Source: JAOUGY01 sp963785075
GTDB taxonomy: Bacteria; Actinomycetota; Acidimicrobiia; Spongiisociales; ZC4RG35
DNA length: 64,000 nt
Assembly: GCA_963785075.1 (NCBI GenBank)
Contig: CAWATW010000004.1
Location: 248,001 to 312,000, forward strand
Direction: 5' to 3'
Shown: positions 51,530 through 59,816 of the stretch, piece after piece
How the letters are laid out: each line of letters starts with the position of its first letter
How positions within the stretch are numbered: position 1 is the first letter of the stretch
Program-made: the position numbers and the translations under genes
The notes under the pieces: model-generated
Told to the model about the DNA's origin: nothing
Databases searched by the model: none
The model's input: the letters and a program-made list of their open reading frames with translations, nothing else

Positions 51530-52501
51530 ATGGCCGGACACATCTGTGACAACTGCGGTGCTGCTGTCGCCGACGAGCAGTTCTGCCCCACCTGCGGCGC
51601 TTGGGTCGATCCCCTCCAGGGCGAGAATGGCGAGGAGGGGGAGTTCGAGCAGTTCTCCCTCGGTGCCGGTCCCGGGGACGAGCCGATCCAGCCGACCCGT
51701 CTCCCCCGCCAGGAAGTCCAATGCCCTTCCTGTGGTTCACCGAATCCCGTGACCAACCGTCATTGCGAAGAGTGCGGGGCGCGTCTCTCCCAGGGCGCCA
51801 TGCCGGTGGCGCCGCGACCCGCAGTCCAGACCACGGCCGGCGTCAGGGCGGCGATGGGCATCAGCGCCGTATTGGTGGTTGTGATCCTCGCCGTGATCCT
51901 CGTCAACCTCTTCGGGGGCGACGAGGGTGGAACGGAGACCACCGTCGTGGCCGAGGGTGCCTCGACGACTGTCACCGTACGATCCGAGCCGGTGCCTCTG
52001 TCTGTGCTCGCCGTGGAATGCTCCGTGGACGGCATCTCTGGCTTCGACTGCTCCAATCTCACCGATGGGGTCACCGACCGCACGGGTGAGTACCAGTTCA
52101 ACTGGGTGCAACTCGAGGCAGGCACCAACCCGACGATCACGCTCAAGTTCGCCGAACAGGTGCTGATCCGGTCGATCCTGTGGACCAACATCGAAGACGC
52201 CGATAGGTTCCAGCAGAACTGGAAGGTTCAACGGATCGCTATCTCCGACGACAGCGAGATACCGCTGCCGACCGAACTCAACAACGAAGCGGGAGCACAA
52301 GTGATCCCGTACGTGTCGCTCCCGACATTCGAGTTGACGATCGAGCTGACAGAGGCGTACTCGGCGGTGGCGGTCGGGGAGAACGTTTTCGAAGAACTCG
52401 GCATCGCCGAGATCCAGGTGCTCGGCAATCCTGCCGAGGGCGCCGCCACGCCGGCACCCTCGACGGGATCGACGACCACGGAGACCACCGAGGGCGGCTG
52501 A
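51530..52501 (+). CDS. zinc-ribbon membrane protein with discoidin-like extracytoplasmic domain
   Basis: 323 residues. Two zinc ribbons: ICDNCGAAVADEQFCPTCG (residues 5-23) and QCPSCGSPNPVTNRHCEECG (64-83). One membrane helix (ISAVLVVVILAVILVNLFGG, about 112-131), a Thr-rich linker, then a beta-sandwich resembling F5/8-type C/NADase-type glycan-binding folds (SNLTDGVTDRTGEYQFNWVQ, ITLKFAEQVLIRSILWTN). Thr-rich tail. Ribbons inside and a binding domain outside suggest a sensor or scaffold; function unknown. Confidence 0.8.
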   Translation: MAGHICDNCGAAVADEQFCPTCGAWVDPLQGENGEEGEFEQFSLGAGPGDEPIQPTRLPRQEVQCPSCGSPNPVTNRHCEECGARLSQGAMPVAPRPAVQTTAGVRAAMGISAVLVVVILAVILVNLFGGDEGGTETTVVAEGASTTVTVRSEPVPLSVLAVECSVDGISGFDCSNLTDGVTDRTGEYQFNWVQLEAGTNPTITLKFAEQVLIRSILWTNIEDADRFQQNWKVQRIAISDDSEIPLPTELNNEAGAQVIPYVSLPTFELTIELTEAYSAVAVGENVFEELGIAEIQVLGNPAEGAATPAPSTGSTTTETTEGG

Positions 52502-52564
52502 GCCCGGACTCCGGACCTCCGGCCCTCGACGCCACGCGCCTGAGCCCGGGATCCAAGCCGGCGA

Positions 52565-53815
52565 CTACTGCTTGATGTAGGGCTGGCCATCCGCCGCCGG
52601 CGGGCGGGCCCGGCCGACCAGCCCCGCCACCACCACGATGGTGGTCAGGTACGGCGCCATCAGGAGGAACTCCGACGGGATGCCCGTGTTGAGGATGGCG
52701 AGCTTCACCTGGAGTGAGTCGGCGAAGCCGAAGACCAAGGCCGCGGCAAGAGCACCGGCCGGGTGCCACCGTCCGAAGATCATGGCCGCCAGACCGATGA
52801 ACCCACGGCCGGCGGTCATGTTCTCGTTGAACGAGCCCACCGACCCCAGGGTGAAGAACGCACCCCCGAGACCAGCGATCATGCCTCCCAGCATCACATT
52901 GATGTATCGGCGTCGGAAGACATTGACGCCAAGGGTGTCTGCCGCCTTGGGGTGTTCACCAACCGCACGGGATCGAAGGCCCCACCTTGTGCGGAAGAGC
53001 GCATAGGTGAACACCGCGGTGATGACGAAGAGCGCGTAGATGAAGATGTTGTGCTGGAACAACATCGGTCCGATCAACGGGATATCCGAAAGGAGGGGTA
53101 CATTCCAAGCCCGGAAGATCGACGGGGTGTTCAGGGCGGTGTTCTCCACCAGGATCTGAGCGGTCAGGAACGATGTCAGACCGAGGGCAAAGATGTTGAT
53201 CACGACGCCGGCGATGATCTGATCAACCCGGTACCGGATGGCGAGCACGGCCAGGCCGAGCGCCAGCACGCCTCCCGTGAGCATCGCAGCCACGATTCCC
53301 AGCCAGCCTCCGACGGTCGATCCCGCCACCGCACCCACGAATGCGCCGGACAACAGCATGCCTTCGATTCCGATGTTGATCACGGCCACTCGCTCACACA
53401 TCACACCCGACAGGGCGCCGAATGCGATCGGGGCGGCGTTGACCACTGCGGTCTTCATCATTCCGGACAGGCTGAATGATTGACCGGCCGATGCCCACGC
53501 CAGGAATGCGACGACGAACAGTCCAAGCGCCAACGCAAGGATCACGTTGGTCCACTTGCCAAACCCGCGGATGAGCTGTGCGGCGCCGAGGAATGCGAAC
53601 ACGGCGGCCGTGAAATAGCCGAACCCACCGGCTGGGACCGTGATGTCGAGGTCACCCGGCTGCTGCCCGAGCCGAAACACGGAGTCGCCCTCCGTGCCGC
53701 GAGCGAAGAACCACACCACCGCGACGGCCAGGACCATGTACACCACTCCCAGCACTCTCGCCCGCTTGACCGCAGCTGGCGTGAGTTCGGCGGCCGGTGT
53801 GGCGATCGAAGTCAT
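52565..53815 (-). CDS. nucleoside ABC transporter permease (BMP-type, second permease)
   Basis: 416 residues from the ATG at 53815, which overlaps the preceding permease stop. Ten or so helices of the BPD_transp_2 family (branched-chain/sugar/nucleoside permeases): FGALSGVMCERVAVINIGIE (EAA-like signature of the nucleoside type), GLRSRAVGEHPKAADTLGVN cytoplasmic coupling loop, GRGFIGLAAMIFGRWHPAGA. Forms the pore with the other permease. Long open frame upstream to 54271 is not used. Confidence 0.9.
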   Translation of the reverse strand: MTSIATPAAELTPAAVKRARVLGVVYMVLAVAVVWFFARGTEGDSVFRLGQQPGDLDITVPAGGFGYFTAAVFAFLGAAQLIRGFGKWTNVILALALGLFVVAFLAWASAGQSFSLSGMMKTAVVNAAPIAFGALSGVMCERVAVINIGIEGMLLSGAFVGAVAGSTVGGWLGIVAAMLTGGVLALGLAVLAIRYRVDQIIAGVVINIFALGLTSFLTAQILVENTALNTPSIFRAWNVPLLSDIPLIGPMLFQHNIFIYALFVITAVFTYALFRTRWGLRSRAVGEHPKAADTLGVNVFRRRYINVMLGGMIAGLGGAFFTLGSVGSFNENMTAGRGFIGLAAMIFGRWHPAGALAAALVFGFADSLQVKLAILNTGIPSEFLLMAPYLTTIVVVAGLVGRARPPAADGQPYIKQ

Positions 53816-54978
53816 GCCGACCACCCGCTCGTCACCTGCTCCATCTTCTCTCCTGTCCTCACACGGAATATCGCCCTCACGAGTTCGGGGGCGGCAATGA
53901 ACACGATCACCAGTGCTTGAACGATGACGATCAAGTCGATCCCGATCCCACTCTGAGCCTGCATCGTGCGGCCACCGGCACGGAGCGCACCGAAGAGAAT
54001 GCCGGCGAGCACCACACCCAGAGGATGCGACCGGCCCAACAACGCCAGGGCGATGGAGTCGAAACCGGCACCGCCGACATACCCGGGCGAGGCCCGGCCC
54101 AGTTCGCCGAGCGTCAGGCTTGCCCCGCCCAATCCGGCTAGAGCACCGGCGAAGGCCATCACCAAGATCGTGATCCGGGTCACGCTCATGCCCCCGTACT
54201 CCGCGGCATGGGGGTTCAAACCGACGGCGCGAAACTCGAACCCGATGGTCGAACGGAACAGAATCCACCACACGAGCCAGGCGGCAAGCAACGCGATCAC
54301 GAAGCCAAGGTGCACCCTCAGCCGTGGGTCAACCCATCCCAGAAGCTGCGGAAGGCGGGCCGACCCCAGCACGTCTTTCGAGATCGGATCGGCACGTCCC
54401 GCCCGCTGCACCCAGGGGAGGCGCAACAGATAGTTGAGGAAGTTGATCGCGATCCAATTGAACATGATCGTGGTGATGACCTCATGGGCGCCGGTTCGTG
54501 CCCGCAGGAAGCCGGGAATCCCCCCCCACACCGCCCCGGCGGCGATGGCAGCCAGCAGCGCCAGCGGGAGGTGGACGATCATCGGAAGCCCCGAGAACGA
54601 GAAGCCGACCATCACGGCCGCCACCCCACCCATGATCATCTGACCCTCGGCACCGATGTTGAACAGACCCGCTCTGAAGCCGAGGGCCACCGCCAGTCCG
54701 GCGAAGATCACCGGAGCCGAGATCACCAGCGTCTCGGAAAGGGCCGACACGCTGCCAAAGGACCCGGCGGCCAGGGCCCGGTAGGCCGGGAGAATCCGAT
54801 CGAAACCATCCGTGAGGCCGATCAAGACGGCACCGACCAGGAGGGCCGCCACCACCGAAAGGATGGGGAGCAGCAGCACCGATCGCCAGTCGATGTCGGC
54901 AGGAGCGATCCGTGCGAGAAGGCCGGAACGCGGCTCGGCTTCCTTCCGATCGGCAGTCTTAGATTGATCGTCGTTCAC
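53812..54978 (-). CDS. nucleoside ABC transporter permease (BMP-type, first permease)
   Basis: 388 residues, BPD_transp_2 family. Short charged cytoplasmic N terminus, then ~8-10 helices including SALSETLVISAPVIFAGLAV and ALGFRAGLFNIGAEGQMIMG (the NIGxEGQ signature) and FEFRAVGLNPHAAEYGGMSV coupling loop. Its start overlaps the ATPase stop; with the second permease it forms the heterodimeric channel. Confidence 0.9.
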   Translation of the reverse strand: MNDDQSKTADRKEAEPRSGLLARIAPADIDWRSVLLLPILSVVAALLVGAVLIGLTDGFDRILPAYRALAAGSFGSVSALSETLVISAPVIFAGLAVALGFRAGLFNIGAEGQMIMGGVAAVMVGFSFSGLPMIVHLPLALLAAIAAGAVWGGIPGFLRARTGAHEVITTIMFNWIAINFLNYLLRLPWVQRAGRADPISKDVLGSARLPQLLGWVDPRLRVHLGFVIALLAAWLVWWILFRSTIGFEFRAVGLNPHAAEYGGMSVTRITILVMAFAGALAGLGGASLTLGELGRASPGYVGGAGFDSIALALLGRSHPLGVVLAGILFGALRAGGRTMQAQSGIGIDLIVIVQALVIVFIAAPELVRAIFRVRTGEKMEQVTSGWSA

Positions 54979-56483
54979 CGCGTCACTCCTGCCATGTAGA
55001 GCCCGAGCTGACTTGCGCTTGACTCCTCAGGTGTCGTCTCCGCCACGATCTTGCCGCGGAACATGACGAGGATCCGGTCCGAGAGGGCGAGGATCTCATC
55101 GAGCTCGGTAGACACCATGAGGATGCCGGAACCGTGATCCCGCTCCGACACGATCCTCTCGTGGATGTACTCGATGGAGCCCACGTCGAGTCCTCGCGTC
55201 GGCTGCGAGGCAACGACGAGCTTCACATCCCTGGCGAATTCCCTCGCCACGATGACTTTCTGCTGATTGCCACCCGAGAGACTCCCGACCGTGGTGTCGA
55301 TGGAGGGAGTCCGGACGTCATACTCCTCGACCAGACGCTCGGCCCACTCCCGAGCACTGGCCCAGTTCATCTTGATCCGACCCGAATAGACATCCGAGTA
55401 GTAGCTGTCGAGTATCAGGTTCTCGGTCACCGTGAAGCCGAGCACCAGCCCGGACCGTTGACGGTCCTCGGGGACGTGGGCGACCGACAGCTTGTGGATC
55501 TCACGCGGCGAAGCGGCGCTTATGTCATGTCCCAGCAGATCGATCCCACCGGACGTGGCGTGCTTGAGACCCGTGAGAGCTTCTACCAGCTCGGTCTGGC
55601 CGTTGCCCTGCACGCCGGCGATTCCGACGATCTCCCCCGACCGCACCACGAAATCCACGCCGTCGACGGCTCGATGATTCCTCTCGTCGAGCACCACCAG
55701 ATCGCTCACGGTGAGAACGGGGTCCTTGGGCGTTGCGGGAGCCTTGTCGACGACCAGATCGACCGGACGCCCCACCATCATCTCGGCCAGGCTGCCTTCG
55801 TCGACGGTTCCAGGCAACGCCTCTCCCACAACCCTCCCGCGACGCAGAACGGCGATCCGGTCGGCGATCTCCAGCACCTCCTTGAGCTTGTGGGTGATGA
55901 AGATGATCCCCTTGCCGGAGTCACGGAGCGACCGAACGATGCCGAAGAACTCCTCGACCTCTTGAGGCGTCAGAACCGCAGTCGGCTCGTCGAAGACGAC
56001 AACCTCGGCCTCACGGAACAGCACCTTGATGATCTCGACTCGCTGCTGGATCCCCACCGGGAGGTCCTCGGTCATGGCATCCGCATCGACCTCGAGACCG
56101 TACTTGCGGGAGATCTCCTCGACCTCCTTCTTGGCCTCGCCCATGTCAATCTGACCGAAGGGGCCCTTGGCGGGCTCGACCCCAAGGACCACGTTCTCCG
56201 CCACCGTGAACACCGGAACGAGCATGAAGTGCTGATGGACCATGCCGATCCCGGCGGCGATGGCATCTCCAGGGCCGTCGAAGTGCGCCGGCTTCCCGTC
56301 GATCAGCACCTCGCCCTCGTCGGCCGAGTAGAGGCCATAGAGGATGTTCATCAGCGTTGTCTTCCCGGCACCGTTCTCACCGAGCAGACACAGGATTTCG
56401 CCCGAATCGACGCTCAGATCGACGGAGTCGTTGGCGATGACGCCCGGGAACCGCTTGGTGATGCCTTTCAACTCGAGATGCAA
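54975..56483 (-). CDS. nucleoside ABC transporter ATPase (tandem ATPase domains)
   Basis: 502 residues, two ABC domains in one chain. The first has Walker A LLGENGAGKTTLMNILYGL, the signature region LPVGIQQRVEIIKVLFREAE (the Ser-Gly of the classical signature altered to PVG) and Walker B VVVFDEPTAVL. The second has AGVQGNGQTELVEALTGL (degenerate Walker A), signature VGSLSGGNQQKVIVAREFAR and Walker B LVVASQPTRGLD. This is the usual YufO/RbsA-like asymmetry where only one site hydrolyses ATP well. Powers the two permeases. Confidence 0.92.
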   Translation of the reverse strand: MHLELKGITKRFPGVIANDSVDLSVDSGEILCLLGENGAGKTTLMNILYGLYSADEGEVLIDGKPAHFDGPGDAIAAGIGMVHQHFMLVPVFTVAENVVLGVEPAKGPFGQIDMGEAKKEVEEISRKYGLEVDADAMTEDLPVGIQQRVEIIKVLFREAEVVVFDEPTAVLTPQEVEEFFGIVRSLRDSGKGIIFITHKLKEVLEIADRIAVLRRGRVVGEALPGTVDEGSLAEMMVGRPVDLVVDKAPATPKDPVLTVSDLVVLDERNHRAVDGVDFVVRSGEIVGIAGVQGNGQTELVEALTGLKHATSGGIDLLGHDISAASPREIHKLSVAHVPEDRQRSGLVLGFTVTENLILDSYYSDVYSGRIKMNWASAREWAERLVEEYDVRTPSIDTTVGSLSGGNQQKVIVAREFARDVKLVVASQPTRGLDVGSIEYIHERIVSERDHGSGILMVSTELDEILALSDRILVMFRGKIVAETTPEESSASQLGLYMAGVTR

Positions 56484-56675
56484 GGCTGCCTCCGCTCTGA
56501 TCCTGGGACGAGCCTAACCACTGAGACCTCCGCCACGGGGCCCGAGGAGGGGGTCTTAGGTCACACTTCGCGCGCGAGCTCGAGACGGGCTGGATCTGGC
56601 GTCGATCGTCGCTCCTCGGGCGACGATGCGCACGACGCTCTTGCGCACGGCATTGACAACTCGGTGCTCAAATGA

Positions 56676-56705
56676 AAGCCCCTCCGGCCGAAGCCGGAGG
56701 GGCTT
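56676..56705 (-). terminator. terminator after BMP lipoprotein gene
   Basis: Perfect 13-bp GC-rich stem AAGCCCCTCCGGC / GCCGGAGGGGCTT with a 4-base loop (56676-56688 and 56693-56705). On the minus strand it is followed by TTTCATTT. It would separate BMP mRNA from the downstream ATPase/permease genes, as often seen for abundant binding proteins. Confidence 0.85.
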
Positions 56706-56729
56706 GTCAATCCAGGGCGTCCGAAACTA

Positions 56730-57962
56730 TCAGCCGCCGGCGACGATGCTTCCGTCGATGAGACCCTGCTTCACCGCCTCGACTTCGGCTACGAGAGCTG
56801 AGTCGACGGTCTCGTTGACCGGACCGAGTCCCACGCCGTTCTCGGCGATTTCGAAGGTCCGCGTGATGCCACCTTCGAAGGTGTCGGTGGCGACCTCCTC
56901 GATGGCGGTGTACACGGCGACGTCGAGTCCCTTCAGCACCGAGGTGAGAACGATGTCCGAGTACTGGGGCAGTGTCTCGAACCAGTCGGCATCGACACCG
57001 ATCACCCAGACATTGCCGAGCTCCTGGGCGAGGGCGGCCGATCCTTCACCCACGGGGCCAGCCACCGGCAGGATGACGTCGGCACCTTCATCGATGAACG
57101 ACTGCGTGACGTTCCGCCCGTTGGCTTGGTTCTCGAAGTCACCGGTGAACACACCGGTCTGAGCGTCCGGATCCCAGCCGAGCACCGTGACGTCGGTACC
57201 CTTCTGCTGGTTGTAGTAGTCAACACCCCAGGCAAAGCCGTCCATGAACGGTGTCACCGTTGGGATCTGGATGCCGCCGTAGGTGGCGACAACGCCCGTT
57301 TGGCTGACGCCGGCGGCCAGGTAGCCGGCGAGGAACGACGCCTGGTCGGTCCTGAACAGCGTTCCGAGGACGTTGGTGGTGACTTCCCCACCGCAGGTGT
57401 CGTCGAACGTCCCGAGCTCGCCGTCTTCACCGGGCTGGGCTTCGCCGGTGCAGAACGGTGGCGCGTCGCCCACGGGGAAGTCGATGATCTCGAACTTCTG
57501 ATCGGGATTGGCGGCCGCGGCGGTCCCGGTGGCACCACCCAAGAGGAAGCCGACGGTGATGACGAGATCGCATCCCTTGTCGATCATCGACTGGATGTTC
57601 GGTGCATAGTCGGCTTCGACCTGGGACTCGACGAAGTCGGAGTCCTCGGTGGCGAGACCGTCGGCCTGGGCGTCGGTCACGCCCTTCCATGCGGTCTGGT
57701 TGAACGACTTGTCGTCGATACCGCCGGTGTCGGTCACCTGACAGGCCGTGATGGCCTCGGCGTCGACCATGGCTTCGGTCGTCTCGGTGGTCGCTTCGGT
57801 GGTGTCCACCATGGCTTCGGTGGTCTCCACCGCCGCCTCTGTGGTGGTGGTCTCAGCTGCTGCAGTCCCCTCGGTGGTATCCGCCGTATCACCGTCGCCG
57901 CAAGCGGCGATGACGAGGGCGAGTACCGCGAGGAGCGCGAGCAGACGTATGTGTCGCGTCAC
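56730..57962 (-). CDS. BMP-family nucleoside-binding lipoprotein
   Basis: 410 residues from a GTG with GGGAGGA upstream (minus strand). Lipobox LVIAAC near residue 19, a Thr/Glu linker to ~65, then a PnrA/Med-type Bmp domain: ITACQVTDTGGIDDKSFNQT with the family's GxxDxSFN motif, TVGFLLGGATGTAAAANPDQ, QASFLAGYLAAGVSQTGVVA and DVILPVAGPVGEGSAALAQ. Bmp proteins bind purine/pyrimidine nucleosides. First gene of the transporter set. Confidence 0.92.
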   Translation of the reverse strand: MTRHIRLLALLAVLALVIAACGDGDTADTTEGTAAAETTTTEAAVETTEAMVDTTEATTETTEAMVDAEAITACQVTDTGGIDDKSFNQTAWKGVTDAQADGLATEDSDFVESQVEADYAPNIQSMIDKGCDLVITVGFLLGGATGTAAAANPDQKFEIIDFPVGDAPPFCTGEAQPGEDGELGTFDDTCGGEVTTNVLGTLFRTDQASFLAGYLAAGVSQTGVVATYGGIQIPTVTPFMDGFAWGVDYYNQQKGTDVTVLGWDPDAQTGVFTGDFENQANGRNVTQSFIDEGADVILPVAGPVGEGSAALAQELGNVWVIGVDADWFETLPQYSDIVLTSVLKGLDVAVYTAIEEVATDTFEGGITRTFEIAENGVGLGPVNETVDSALVAEVEAVKQGLIDGSIVAGG

Positions 57963-58117
57963 GTGTGTTCCTCCCAATACGGTTGGTCGGCGAAATCGTG
58001 GTTTCGCCATGTCACAAGACTAGCCGTTTCGACCATCTCCCTCGCCAGTCGGAGTACCCGAATCCGCCGACCAGAGGTCACATCAATCGTGACCCCCACC
58101 CGACCCCGACGAGAGAC

Positions 58118-58756
58118 TCAGGCCGAGGATGCCTCGAGATCTTGATCGAACGGAGCGGGGCGCACCCAGTAGATGGCGGGCATCGAAACGATCGAAACAA
58201 GACCCTTGAACACGACATTGACCCAGAAGATCTCCCAGATCACCTCGGACGGGAGGACACCGATGAAGGCCACGGTGACGAACACCGCCGAATCGACGGG
58301 AACGGAAACGGCATTGGACGCCAGCACCCGACCCCACTGCAGCCGTGCGCCGAAGCGATCCACCCATCGCTGGTATGCCTCGGTGTCGATGAGCTCCGAC
58401 AGGACCTCGGCCGCGATCGACGCAAAAACGATTCGCCACACCGGAGCCAACACCGCCCCGAATTCGAGTTGAGCGCCTGTGGCGAGGTCGGCGGGAAGCT
58501 CGGCCACCACCCAGAAGACGACGGCCATGAAGAGGTTGATGACGGCGGCCGCCACGATCACGGTGCGAGCCGCGGACTTCCCCGCCACTTTGTGGATGAG
58601 ATCTCGGATGGTGAATGTGAATGGATATATCAGCGTGCCGGCATCCACCGCCCAACCGAACACCTCGACGATCCGCAGCGAGGCGATGTCCGACATCATC
58701 TGGGCCGCGACATAGGCGGCCACGACGATCATCAGGTTTCTGAGCGCCGGCCTCAT
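58118..58756 (-). CDS. VUT/YhhQ-family transporter (queuosine-precursor type)
   Basis: 212 residues from the ATG at 58756. Five or six helices with the family signatures DAGTLIYPFTFTIRDLIHKV and RVLASNAVSVPVDSAVFVTV (conserved S-N-x6-D). Members import 7-deazaguanine precursors of queuosine; in organisms without queuosine, substrate may differ. The start overlaps the nucleoside-hydrolase stop by four bases (ATGA). Confidence 0.82.
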   Translation of the reverse strand: MRPALRNLMIVVAAYVAAQMMSDIASLRIVEVFGWAVDAGTLIYPFTFTIRDLIHKVAGKSAARTVIVAAAVINLFMAVVFWVVAELPADLATGAQLEFGAVLAPVWRIVFASIAAEVLSELIDTEAYQRWVDRFGARLQWGRVLASNAVSVPVDSAVFVTVAFIGVLPSEVIWEIFWVNVVFKGLVSIVSMPAIYWVRPAPFDQDLEASSA

Positions 58757-59691
58757 ACGTCCGACCACTGGGCCGTGAGCCGACTCACCAGCAACTCCGC
58801 GAACCGCGGACCGTCGACGTCGGTTGCGACGCGGGCGTTGTGTGGTCTTCCAGTGACTCCGAGCAGGTCGACCACGGTCCGGCCCCGCGTGAGGTCGGAC
58901 TCGAGCTCGACTTCCACATTGACCGACCGGGTGGTGATCAGACCAGGATCGATCAGGTGTGCGACCGTCGCCGCATCGTGGATGGGAGCGATCGGTTCGC
59001 CGAACACAGCCTCGTAGCGGCCCCGGAAGAAGCGGAGCAGGTCGGACACGAACGCACCGACGCGACCGGCTTCACCGAGCACCGCCTGATCCGACTCCGA
59101 CAGCAGGGTCTGATGCGTGACCTCGAGCCCGATCATGGTCACGTCGAGCGGCGAAGAGAACACCGCGGCCGCGGCTTCGGGATCGACCCAGACGTTGAAT
59201 TCGGCGGCTGGAGTGATGTTGCCGAGGCCCACTGCACCTCCCATCAGGACGACTCGTTCGATACGACCCGACAGCGATGGATAGGCATCGAGCAACTGCG
59301 CGATGTTGGTGAGTGGACCGGTCGGGACCAACGTGACCGGCCGCTCGGACTCGGTGATCCAACCCGCAATGGCGTCCACGGCCGGCTCGGCGATCGGTCT
59401 GGTCACTGCTTCGGGCAAGGTCGGGCCGTCCATCCCCGTTGCCCCGTGGACATGCTCGGCAACGTCCAACGGACGTTTTAGAGGGCGGCCGGCGCCCTTG
59501 GCCACCGGGACATCGGTACGGCCCACGAGCTCCAGCACGCGAAGGGCATTGGCGGTCGTCTTCTCCACCGTTGTGTTTCCGGCCACGGTCGAAACCCCGA
59601 GCAGGGTGAGTTCGGGAGATGCCAACGCCAACAAGATGGCGATGGCGTCATCGTGCCCGGGGTCGCAGTCCAGGATGATGGGAATCGACAT
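58753..59691 (-). CDS. inosine/uridine-preferring nucleoside hydrolase
   Basis: 312 residues. IU-nucleoside hydrolase with N-terminal Ca site PIILDCDPGHDDAIAILLAL (DxDxxxDD), GVSTVAGNTTVEKTTANALR, VTLVPTGPLTNIAQLL, VVLMGGAVGLGNITPAAEFN and C-terminal IHDAATVAHLI catalytic His-Asp. It splits nucleosides into base plus ribose in the cytoplasm. Co-translated with the VUT-family gene and next to the nucleoside importer. Confidence 0.94.
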   Translation of the reverse strand: MSIPIILDCDPGHDDAIAILLALASPELTLLGVSTVAGNTTVEKTTANALRVLELVGRTDVPVAKGAGRPLKRPLDVAEHVHGATGMDGPTLPEAVTRPIAEPAVDAIAGWITESERPVTLVPTGPLTNIAQLLDAYPSLSGRIERVVLMGGAVGLGNITPAAEFNVWVDPEAAAAVFSSPLDVTMIGLEVTHQTLLSESDQAVLGEAGRVGAFVSDLLRFFRGRYEAVFGEPIAPIHDAATVAHLIDPGLITTRSVNVEVELESDLTRGRTVVDLLGVTGRPHNARVATDVDGPRFAELLVSRLTAQWSDV

Positions 59692-59816
59692 GTGCGCCCG
59701 ATGATCGCAGATGCGGTGGCCGGTCGAAGATGTGTGAAGGTTTCGTCGGGCAGCCGGATTTTTCGATCCGACGCGGGTTGTATCGTTTGATGCGAGAGTC
59801 AAAGGAAGGAGTGGGG

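Noticed and set aside
55134..58145. Long + frames opposite the ABC ATPase and BMP genes
   Set aside because: Antisense shadows; no ribosome site and no domain.
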